From assembly GCF_003856835.1 (NCBI RefSeq), contig NZ_CP034145.1, positions 2,418,001-2,482,000 of the forward strand: a stretch of 64,000 nucleotides of DNA, written 5' to 3'. Positions 1 through 6,569 of the stretch are shown piece after piece; the stretch's first letter is position 1; every line of letters starts with the position of its first letter. Under the pieces are notes generated by a model. That model had not been told where the DNA came from, searched no databases, and saw only the letters and a program-made list of their open reading frames with translations. This DNA comes from Haloplanus aerogenes (GTDB lineage Archaea; Halobacteriota; Halobacteria; Halobacteriales; Haloferacaceae). The translations under genes and the position numbers were made by a program.

Positions 1-294
1 TGCGTAGGGTTTGGTCTGTTCGCCCTCCGGATTCTTGTGCCACGTGCCGGGCAGGTTCTTGGGCGGTTTCGCCCAGCCGTCGGTCGTCGCCTCGGCTTCC
101 GTTTCAGCGATCAGCATCTCGGCGAGGTCCGGCCGCTCCTCGAAGAACGCCTCCAGCAGATCACGCAGAGTGTCGCCCTCGAACGTGAACTCCTGGTGGG
201 GCGTCTCCATCGCGTCGCGGACGTGGCCCGTCGCGCGGAGGTGGACGGTCGTCGTCTTCCGCTCGGTCTGGTTCTCCGATGTGGTCGTGCTCAT
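1..294 (-). CDS. MoaD/ThiS-like beta-grasp protein (partial, 3' end outside window)
   Basis: 98 codons are visible from the ATG at 294; the gene continues beyond the window start. After a short polar N-terminus, a first strand (KTTTVHLRATGHVRDAM) and a helix (TLRDLLEAFFEERPDL) follow the MoaD/ThiS plan of strand-strand-helix. A Trp/Pro-rich stretch follows (WAKPPKNLPGTWHKNPEG), as in haloarchaeal MoaD-like proteins. Members of the fold serve as sulfur carriers for molybdopterin or tRNA thiolation, or as SAMP protein modifiers. The deciding C-terminal Gly-Gly lies outside the window, so the role cannot be assigned. It is divergent from the regulator at 456. Confidence 0.6.
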   Translation of the reverse strand, partial: MSTTTSENQTERKTTTVHLRATGHVRDAMETPHQEFTFEGDTLRDLLEAFFEERPDLAEMLIAETEAEATTDGWAKPPKNLPGTWHKNPEGEQTKPYA

Positions 295-335
295 GACAGA
301 TATGTATAGGCGATTATCCCCCGAAAAGCTGATTG

Positions 336-350
336 CGAACATGTTCGAAC
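336..350. promoter_or_regulatory. Overlapping palindromes between divergent genes
   Basis: A perfect 12-bp palindrome (CGAACATGTTCG, 336-347) overlaps a second one (GTTCGAAC, 343-350). They lie between the MoaD-like gene and the wHTH regulator gene. This could be a dimeric operator; no bound protein is known. Confidence 0.3.
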
Positions 351-420
351 AGCGGCGAGCGGAGCCGTGCGGCCAGCTTGCGAACGAACGGCGGCTCATT
401 CGCTGCCCGGACGCACAGCA

Positions 421-452
421 GACAGTATAAGTGACTCCCCCAGTGAGGGGAG
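421..452 (+). promoter_or_regulatory. TATA box plus inverted repeat just before a regulator start
   Basis: An AGTATAAG TATA-like element (424-431) lies about 25 bp before the ATG at 456, implying a leaderless transcript. Between them is a perfect inverted repeat, CTCCCC (435-440) and GGGGAG (447-452). It sits where a bound repressor would block initiation, so autoregulation by the downstream wHTH protein is plausible but inferred. Confidence 0.4.
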
Positions 453-455
453 GGC

Positions 456-833
456 ATGGTGCGCGATCCGCTGTCGGGCGACGACCCGCCCGACCTGCAG
501 TCGGTCCTCGACGCACTCGACGACCCCGACTGCCGGACCATCATCCAGCACCTCGACGAGCCGATGACGGCGACCGAGGTGTCCGAGGAGTGTGATATCC
601 CTATGTCCACGACCTACCGAAAACTGGACCTACTGACGGAGGCGTCGCTGCTCGCGGAGGGCACGGAGATCCGACCCGACGGCCACCACGCGACGCGATA
701 CGAACTCGATTTCGATCGGGTCGAAATCGGGCTGACCGAGGAGCAGAAACTGGAGGTGTCTGTCGGCCGGCCGGCACGGACCGCGGACGAACGCCTCGCG
801 TCGCTGTGGGGGGAGGTTCGCAAGGAGACATGA
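456..833 (+). CDS. Winged helix-turn-helix transcriptional regulator
   Basis: A 125-residue cytoplasmic DNA-binding protein. Residues about 15-75 form a wHTH: LQSVLDALDDPDCRTIIQHL, then the recognition helix region around PMSTTYRKLDLLTEASLL, with a wing rich in charged residues. The C-terminus is acidic. The closest general families are ArsR-like haloarchaeal regulators. Its TGA overlaps the ATG of the membrane-protein gene at 830 (ATGA), so the two are co-transcribed. This regulator plus small DUF7521-type membrane protein pairing recurs in haloarchaea. An inverted repeat lies directly upstream. Confidence 0.85.
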   Translation: MVRDPLSGDDPPDLQSVLDALDDPDCRTIIQHLDEPMTATEVSEECDIPMSTTYRKLDLLTEASLLAEGTEIRPDGHHATRYELDFDRVEIGLTEEQKLEVSVGRPARTADERLASLWGEVRKET

Positions 834-1105
834 GCCACCTCGACATCGCTCTCGCGGCCGTCAAAACCGGGACGCTCCTGCTCGGCAGTCTCATCACCTA
901 CCTCTCGTTCAAGGCCCACCGGCGGACCGGATCGCCCGCGCTCCGGGCGCTCTCCGTCGGCTTCGGGCTGATCACTATTGGCGCCCTCCTCGCGGGTGTC
1001 GGCCACCAGTTCACGTCGATCTCGCTCGCGGAGTCCATCGTCATCGAGAGCGCGCTCACGTTCCTCGGGTTCGCCGTCATCGTCTACTCGCTGTACGCCG
1101 AATAG
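830..1105 (+). CDS. DUF7521-type small membrane protein
   Basis: 91 residues with three hydrophobic segments (about 5-22, 38-58 and 67-88) separated by a basic loop (KAHRRTGSPALRAL). Start chosen as the ATG that overlaps the upstream TGA. It resembles the haloarchaeal DUF7521 family, of unknown function, usually encoded beside a wHTH regulator. A role as membrane partner of that regulator is inference only. Confidence 0.7.
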   Translation: MSHLDIALAAVKTGTLLLGSLITYLSFKAHRRTGSPALRALSVGFGLITIGALLAGVGHQFTSISLAESIVIESALTFLGFAVIVYSLYAE

Positions 1106-1108
1106 GAG

Positions 1109-1669
1109 TCAGTACACCACGTACAACAGTGCGTAGACGACGTTGCCGAGGACGAACGAAACGAGCCAGAGGCTCGCCGCCACGCGGCCGGCGCGCGCGT
1201 GTGCGGTGTCGCTCAGCGCCGTGATCGGGCGGGTCGTCGCCAGCAAGAGGACGTAGTACAGCAGTGGGATGCAGACGACGGCGAGGAGGATGTGGATCGC
1301 GAGGAGGGGGAGATACACCTGCTGGTAGATGGCCTGCGGTCCGGGGAACTCGGCCGGTCCCTCCAGTACGACCTTGTAGAGGTAGAGAACGAGGAAAACG
1401 GCGAAGAGGCCGGCGGAGAGCAACATCGATGCACGGTGTTTGTCGAATTCGCGCCGACGGGCGAAGACGACACCCGCGAGGATGGTCACGATAGCGAGGG
1501 TGCTGACGACGGCGTTGATATGTGGAATGGCCGCGAGCACCGCGTCCGGCGCGCGCGGGATGGCGCCACGCGGGATCGCACCGAGAACGGCGCCGAACAC
1601 CAGCGCTAGCGACGCGAGAGAGAGGATCGCGGTGAGTTCCGGAACGCGATCACGGACATCGAGATGCAT
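1109..1669 (-). CDS. DUF420 family integral membrane protein
   Basis: 187 residues from the ATG at 1669, with about five transmembrane helices. The order of segments, with a His after the second helix (AAIPHINAVV), a basic FARRREFDKHRASM loop with another His, and a conserved His in the fourth helix region (LLAIHILLAVV), fits DUF420. Some bacterial relatives (CtaM/YozB) help assemble heme-copper oxidases. A longer version from 1696 is possible, but the MHLDVRDR start suits the family better. Convergent with the DUF7521 gene, with 3 bp between stops. Confidence 0.8.
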   Translation of the reverse strand: MHLDVRDRVPELTAILSLASLALVFGAVLGAIPRGAIPRAPDAVLAAIPHINAVVSTLAIVTILAGVVFARRREFDKHRASMLLSAGLFAVFLVLYLYKVVLEGPAEFPGPQAIYQQVYLPLLAIHILLAVVCIPLLYYVLLLATTRPITALSDTAHARAGRVAASLWLVSFVLGNVVYALLYVVY

Positions 1670-1828
1670 ACCCGTCGTTGGGCAGGCGGACCACAAAACA
1701 CCGACGGGTTCCGACGGTCGTTTGACGGATTGGTGCCGTGTCAGGTCACGTGATCGACGGCGGGGAAAAGGAAAGCCATTTCAAATACCCCCGTCAACGG
1801 TTGAATGCGTACGACAGAACACATGCGA

Positions 1829-1913
1829 GCGTGGGTAGCCAAGCCAGGCCAACGGCGCAGCGTTGAGGGCGCTGTCCCATAGGGGTCCGCCGGTTCAAAT
1901 CCGGTCCCACGCA
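1829..1913 (+). tRNA. tRNA-Leu (GAG)
   Basis: An 85-nt class II tRNA. The acceptor stem GCGTGGG pairs with CCCACGC and the discriminator is A1913. The anticodon stem CAGCG/CGCTG encloses the loop TTGAGGG, giving anticodon GAG. A long variable arm (TCCCATAGGGG) and a TPsiC arm (CCGGTTCAAATCCGG) follow. CCA is not encoded. No intron is seen. Confidence 0.96.
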
Positions 1914-2086
1914 TCGCACAAGGCGGGATCGACCCGCCGACCGCGGAGGCAACCGCCGACGCGGCGATGCAGGTGATTCCCATCCGGGACATCACCCACG
2001 CACAACTTCTCCCGACACTACCCGATCAGCGGCGGCGACGCCGACGCCGACGAAGCGTTGACGTACGCTCGCCGCGAACGCCGCGT

Positions 2087-2410
2087 ATGGTTCCGTTACA
2101 CGCCGTCGTCGGCGTGGCGTCGCCGGGGCTGCTCGCCGTCGTGAGTATCGCCGCCCTCGGAACGGCGGTCCTCCTCGGCCTCGCCTTCGCCGCCTTCGTC
2201 CGACGGCGCTCGCGTCCGTATCTCCTGATCGTCGCCGCGTTCGCGGCGTTGCTCGGCCGGTCGGCCGTCGTCGTCGTCAGCGCACTCGGCTGGCTCTCGC
2301 CGACCAACCACCACTTCTTCGAACACGGTCTCGACGTGGTGCTGGTCGCGCTCGTCGTCGGCGCAGTGTACTACGCCCGGACCGTCCAGCGGGAGGTGTC
2401 GGCGTCGTGA
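2087..2410 (+). CDS. Three-helix membrane protein paired with a double-wHTH regulator
   Basis: 107 residues, ATG at 2087. An upstream in-frame start would add an implausible Arg-rich leader. Three hydrophobic segments: LLAVVSIAALGTAVLLGL, YLLIVAAFAALLG and GLDVVLVALVVGAVYY. It resembles the haloarchaeal DUF7471-type proteins (family name from memory). Its TGA overlaps the GTG start of the following regulator, so the pair is co-expressed and translationally coupled. No function is known. Confidence 0.65.
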   Translation: MVPLHAVVGVASPGLLAVVSIAALGTAVLLGLAFAAFVRRRSRPYLLIVAAFAALLGRSAVVVVSALGWLSPTNHHFFEHGLDVVLVALVVGAVYYARTVQREVSAS

Positions 2411-2919
2411 CGGCCCAGCGCGACCGTATCCACCAGTACGTCGCCGGCCACCCGGGAGTCCACTTCAACAAACTCGCGCGGGAACTCGACCTCGCGACGG
2501 GACAGCTCCAGTACCACCTCAAGAAACTCCGGCGGACCGACGACGTCGTCGCCGAGTCGCTGTACGGCCGGACCCACTACTACACGCCGGAGTACGACGA
2601 CTGGGAGCGTGGCGCCGTCGCCGTGTTGCACCGCGAGACGGCGCGGGACGTGTTGCTCTACCTGATCGAGGCGGGACCGAGCGCGCCAGCCCCGGTCGCG
2701 TCGGACCTCGACATCGCCCGGAGTACGCTGGAGTGGCACCTCGATCACCTGATCGAGCAGAACCTCGTCGAGAAGCGGCGCGACGACCGGGGACACGTGA
2801 CGCTCGCGCTGTCCCGCCCCGTCGAGACGGCGGAGCTACTCCGGCTGATCGAACCCACGGTCCCCGAACGGCTGGTCGACCGATTCACGCGACTGGTCGA
2901 CAATCTCGTCGGCGAATAG
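2407..2919 (+). CDS. Transcriptional regulator with two winged-helix domains
   Basis: 170 residues, GTG start overlapping the upstream stop (GTGA). The N-terminal wHTH (residues about 4-55; HFNKLARELDLATGQLQYHL) and a second wHTH (about 75-135; DLDIARSTLEWHLDHLIEQN) give the tandem 'MarR/ArsR-like' layout common in haloarchaea. A C-terminal helix follows. It is probably the cytoplasmic regulator partner of the membrane protein encoded just upstream. Confidence 0.85.
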   Translation: MTAQRDRIHQYVAGHPGVHFNKLARELDLATGQLQYHLKKLRRTDDVVAESLYGRTHYYTPEYDDWERGAVAVLHRETARDVLLYLIEAGPSAPAPVASDLDIARSTLEWHLDHLIEQNLVEKRRDDRGHVTLALSRPVETAELLRLIEPTVPERLVDRFTRLVDNLVGE

Positions 2920-2979
2920 TGTTCGCGTTCGAGAGCCGAACCACAATCCGCTTTGGCGGGAGTCCCTAACTACCGTAGA

Positions 2980-4272
2980 ATGCCTCTCGACGGCAACGCA
3001 GACGGCCGCTCGCGCCGCGGGGTCCTGAAGGCCGCCGTCGCGCTCGGCAGCGCGAGCGCGCTCAGCGCGTGTCTCGACCGCACGAGCAACGATCCCGTGC
3101 CGACGGGCGATCCCGCGGCCAAACCCGCCCGACAGCACGCCTGGCGCGAGTACGTGCGCCACGACGACCACGGCAACACGCAGTTACCGAGCCACCAGAT
3201 CCTCCTCTATCTGAGCCTCGATTCCGACGGCCCTCCTTCGGCCGACGACCGCGACGCCCTCGCCGCGACGCTCGACGCCCTCGACCGTGCGTACGCGTGG
3301 AGTCACGAGGGACTGCTCCACTCCATCGCCTACTCGCCGGCCTACTTCGACCGCTTCGACACGCCGTTGCCCGACGGAATCGACCTCCCCGAGCCGACGG
3401 CCCTCTCCCCGTTCGAATCGCCAACTCTCGACCGACAGGACGCAGTCCTCCACCTCGCCAGCGACCGCGCCGACGCCTTGCTGGAGGCAGACCGCGCTCT
3501 GCGGGGCGAGCGCGAGGCCGCGAACGGCGTCTCGGTGCCGACCCTGCCGCTGACCGTCGACTCCCGACGCACGGGCTTCGTCGGCGCCGGCCTGCCCGCG
3601 AACCATCAGGACGCGGCAGGGATTCCCGACTCCGAACCCGTCCCCGAGGCATCGCCACTGTTCATGGGTTTCAAGGCCGGCTTCCGCGGGAATCAGGCGA
3701 CCGAGGACTACGTCACCATCGAATCCGGTCCCTTCGCCGGCGGCACGACGAAAGCCATCGCCAACCTCCGCCAGCGACTCGACGACTGGTACGAGGAGCA
3801 GTCCCACGAGGAGCGGGTGATGGAGATGTTCAGCCCCGGCTACGCCGAACAGGGGTTGGTCGAGGGCATCGGCGACAACCTCGGCGCCGACAGCAAGATC
3901 GATCAGTTCGTCGACGACCTCGAATCGGACGCCCGGGCGTACGGTCGGGTCGGCCACGCCCAGAAGGCTGCACGGGCGAACCGCGACGACGACGGCAACG
4001 TGCGACTGCTCCGGCGCCACTTCGAATCGACCGACGATATCGGCTCCGAGCAGAAGGTGGCGAGCCTTCACTTCCCCTCGCTCCAGCGTCGGATCACGGC
4101 CTTCGAGGAGGTTCGCCGAGCGATGAACGGCACCGATCTGACCGAGGTGACCCCCGCGATTCGCCAGCGGGTCAACAACGGCATTCTGGAGTACATCTTC
4201 GTGCGGCGCCGGGGCTACTTCCTCGTGCCGCCGCGCCGGCATCGTGCGTTCCCGACGCCCCGACCGGCGTGA
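2980..4272 (+). CDS. Tat-exported DyP-peroxidase-like lipoprotein (DUF7405-type)
   Basis: 430 residues from the ATG at 2980. A twin-arginine signal (RSRRGVLKA) leads to a lipobox (LSAC), so the protein is a secreted lipoprotein. The order of motifs follows DyP/EfeB heme peroxidases: a GFKAGFRGN segment (230-238), FAGGTTKAIANLRQRLDDW, a candidate proximal heme His (GHAQKA, H326), and a C-terminal LVPP end. The Asp of the DyP GxxDG motif is replaced by Ala (A233), so normal peroxidase chemistry is doubtful. The next gene, 55 bp downstream, encodes a P19-like metal lipoprotein. A role in iron or heme handling is inferred. Confidence 0.7.
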   Translation: MPLDGNADGRSRRGVLKAAVALGSASALSACLDRTSNDPVPTGDPAAKPARQHAWREYVRHDDHGNTQLPSHQILLYLSLDSDGPPSADDRDALAATLDALDRAYAWSHEGLLHSIAYSPAYFDRFDTPLPDGIDLPEPTALSPFESPTLDRQDAVLHLASDRADALLEADRALRGEREAANGVSVPTLPLTVDSRRTGFVGAGLPANHQDAAGIPDSEPVPEASPLFMGFKAGFRGNQATEDYVTIESGPFAGGTTKAIANLRQRLDDWYEEQSHEERVMEMFSPGYAEQGLVEGIGDNLGADSKIDQFVDDLESDARAYGRVGHAQKAARANRDDDGNVRLLRRHFESTDDIGSEQKVASLHFPSLQRRITAFEEVRRAMNGTDLTEVTPAIRQRVNNGILEYIFVRRRGYFLVPPRRHRAFPTPRPA

Positions 4273-4327
4273 ACGGTTCGAGAACCGGACCAGAACCGGT
4301 TTGGACGGTGACCCCCGAACGAGGAAC

Positions 4328-5401
4328 ATGAAACGCCGCGGACTGCTTCGATCCCTTGCGCTCGCCGGTACGCTCCCCCTCGCCGGCTGTTCGACGCTCG
4401 TCGAGACGCGTGCGGCAGGCGTGCCGCCGGTGCCGGAGAACCGCCCCGACGGCATCTACCACCCGAGTCACGTCGAGGGAATGAAGATGGCTGGCACGGC
4501 GTCCAGCGGCGACTACGCGTTCGGCCTGTTCTACAGCTATCCGCACCGCTTCTGGAACGTCAACGGCGACAGCGTCTCGCTGACCGAAATCGAGGAAGAC
4601 GACGCCGTTCACCTGATGGCGAGCGTCTGGGACCCCGAGACGGGGACGGTCCTGCCGGACACCGGCCTGTCGCTGGAAATCTACCGTGACGGCTCGCTGG
4701 TCTCACAGGAAGCCATCTACCCCATGCTCTCCCAGCCGATGGGCTTTCACTACGGCGCGAACTTCGGGCTGGAGGGCGAGGGCACCTACGACGTTCGACT
4801 GAGCGTCGGTGCGATGTCGACCCGGCGGACCGGTGCGTTCGCGGGTCGGTTCGGCGACCCGACGACCGCCGAGATACCCTTCGAGTACAGCGAGGCGGCG
4901 AAAAACGAGATTTCGTTCGAGGTGTTCGACGAGGAGGCGGCGACGCCGGGTGCCGTCGATCCCATGTCGATGGACGCGCTTCCGAACGCCTTCGCGCCGC
5001 TCGAATCCGATCTGCCGGGGCGTGTCCTCGGGTCGGCGATGAGCAACGACGCCAAACTCGTCGCTACCGCGTTGGAGACGCCGCCGGAGGGCGTCGAGGG
5101 CGACGGCCCCTATCTGGCCGTCTCGGCACGCACCCGGTACAACCGGATGGTGATTCCGGCGATGGCCCTCTCCGGGACGCTCACCCGCGACGGGGAGACG
5201 GTGTACGACGGCGAACTGGCGCGAACGCTCGACCCCGACCTCGGCTACCACTACGGCGCCGTCGTCGACGGGGTCGAGTCGGGCGACGAACTCACGCTGT
5301 CGGTGACCGTTCAGCCCCAGACCGCCCGGCACGAGGGGTACGAGACGGCCTTCGGCGGCCTCATGGACGGGATGCCCGACGTGACGATCTCAGTCGCCTG
5401 A
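4328..5401 (+). CDS. P19/Tp34-like metal-transport lipoprotein
   Basis: 357 residues. A short Tat signal (MKRRGLLRSL) and lipobox (LAGC) mark a membrane-anchored exported protein. The first half (HVEGMKMAG, FGLFYSYPHRFW, and later GFHYGANFGL) has the Met/His pattern of the P19/Tp34 iron-copper binding fold. The second half (about 225-357) contains a related-looking beta domain ending with GYHYGAVV, suggesting two repeats. It probably binds Fe or Cu outside the membrane. No permease gene (Ftr1 type) is adjacent. It follows the DyP-like gene in the same orientation. Confidence 0.65.
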   Translation: MKRRGLLRSLALAGTLPLAGCSTLVETRAAGVPPVPENRPDGIYHPSHVEGMKMAGTASSGDYAFGLFYSYPHRFWNVNGDSVSLTEIEEDDAVHLMASVWDPETGTVLPDTGLSLEIYRDGSLVSQEAIYPMLSQPMGFHYGANFGLEGEGTYDVRLSVGAMSTRRTGAFAGRFGDPTTAEIPFEYSEAAKNEISFEVFDEEAATPGAVDPMSMDALPNAFAPLESDLPGRVLGSAMSNDAKLVATALETPPEGVEGDGPYLAVSARTRYNRMVIPAMALSGTLTRDGETVYDGELARTLDPDLGYHYGAVVDGVESGDELTLSVTVQPQTARHEGYETAFGGLMDGMPDVTISVA

Positions 5402-5521
5402 TACTGCCGACTGTACGTCAATTGCGATATGTCCCACCACGGGGTGACGATTATCGTGAAGCGGGTACAGCCGACAGTATGAACGACAAGGGATTTATCG
5501 GTCGACATCGTTACATCGTCT

Positions 5522-6466
5522 ATGGCTGGTCCTCTCACCGACGCCCTCGCGTGGGCCGTCGTCGCCTCCTTTCTCGCCGGGACGGTCCTCCGGTGGCGAG
5601 GCAACGAGCACGCGCGCACGGTGATGATCGCAGCGTGGGGCGTCTTCGCAGTCTTCTGGGCGGCGCTCGTCCCGCACTTCGCGTTCGTCCAGAAGAGTTT
5701 CGTCGAGGGCTTCCTCTCGCTCGCCGCCGTCCCCGCCTCGCTGTACGTCGGCTACCTGCTCCATCAGGGCCGTGACTCGCTGTTCGTCCTCTCGCGGGCC
5801 ATCGCCGTCATGGGCGTCGTCTACCTCCCCTTCGAGACGATTCCGGCGCTCACCATCGGTGGCCTCTCCCTGCCCTCTCCCCGCCACGTCCTCATCTCGC
5901 ATACGACGGGCCAGACCGAGTGGGCGATGGAGTTGCTCGGGTACAATCCGACGCTCGTCGAGGGCGATCAGGGCTATCTCAACACGTTCAAGTTCGTCAC
6001 CGACGGCGGGCACGTCATCCTGTTCTCCATCATCCTCGCGTGTACGGGACTGGGGAGCATCGCCATCTTCGTCGGCCTCATCGCCGCCGTCAAGGCACCG
6101 CTCGGCCGTAAACTCCGCGCGCTCGCCATCGCCGTCCCCGTCATCTACGTCCTCAACATCCTGCGGACGACGTTCATCGGCCTGATGTTCGGCAAGCAGT
6201 ACATGCAGTGGTTCGTCGACGAGGTGCTGTTCCTGTTCGGCGGCACCGACCCCTACAAGGTGTCCTTCTACCTCTCCGACCGCGTGATCAGTCAGGTGCT
6301 CGCCGTCGTCGCCCTCGTCGGCGTCACGTATCTCGTGGTCCGGGAACTCCCCGAACTGCTGACCATCGTCGAGGACGTGCTCTACATCGTCACGCGCGAG
6401 GAGTACGACCTGCGTGAAGCGCTCGACCTGCCCGAACGGGGCGACGTTGGGCCGGGCGCCGACTAG
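5522..6466 (+). CDS. artA: Archaeosortase A
   Basis: 314 residues with about eight transmembrane helices. The exosortase/archaeosortase catalytic triad is present: Cys174 (ILACTGLGS), Arg215 (NILRTTFIG) and Arg254 (SDRVIS), one residue offset from the Haloferax volcanii enzyme. ArtA removes the C-terminal PGF-CTERM segment of surface proteins such as the S-layer glycoprotein and attaches them to lipid. A TATA-like GGATTTATC lies about 30 bp before the ATG, so the mRNA is probably leaderless. Monocistronic in this window. Confidence 0.95.
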   Translation: MAGPLTDALAWAVVASFLAGTVLRWRGNEHARTVMIAAWGVFAVFWAALVPHFAFVQKSFVEGFLSLAAVPASLYVGYLLHQGRDSLFVLSRAIAVMGVVYLPFETIPALTIGGLSLPSPRHVLISHTTGQTEWAMELLGYNPTLVEGDQGYLNTFKFVTDGGHVILFSIILACTGLGSIAIFVGLIAAVKAPLGRKLRALAIAVPVIYVLNILRTTFIGLMFGKQYMQWFVDEVLFLFGGTDPYKVSFYLSDRVISQVLAVVALVGVTYLVVRELPELLTIVEDVLYIVTREEYDLREALDLPERGDVGPGAD

Positions 6467-6569
6467 CGAGTCCCGGTCGCCGTTTTCGGTCGCTGATAAT
6501 CGTAGCACACCACTTTTATTCATCTGCTAAAAATCGGCCAGCTAACGCTCGGCGGAGCGGGAACAGACC

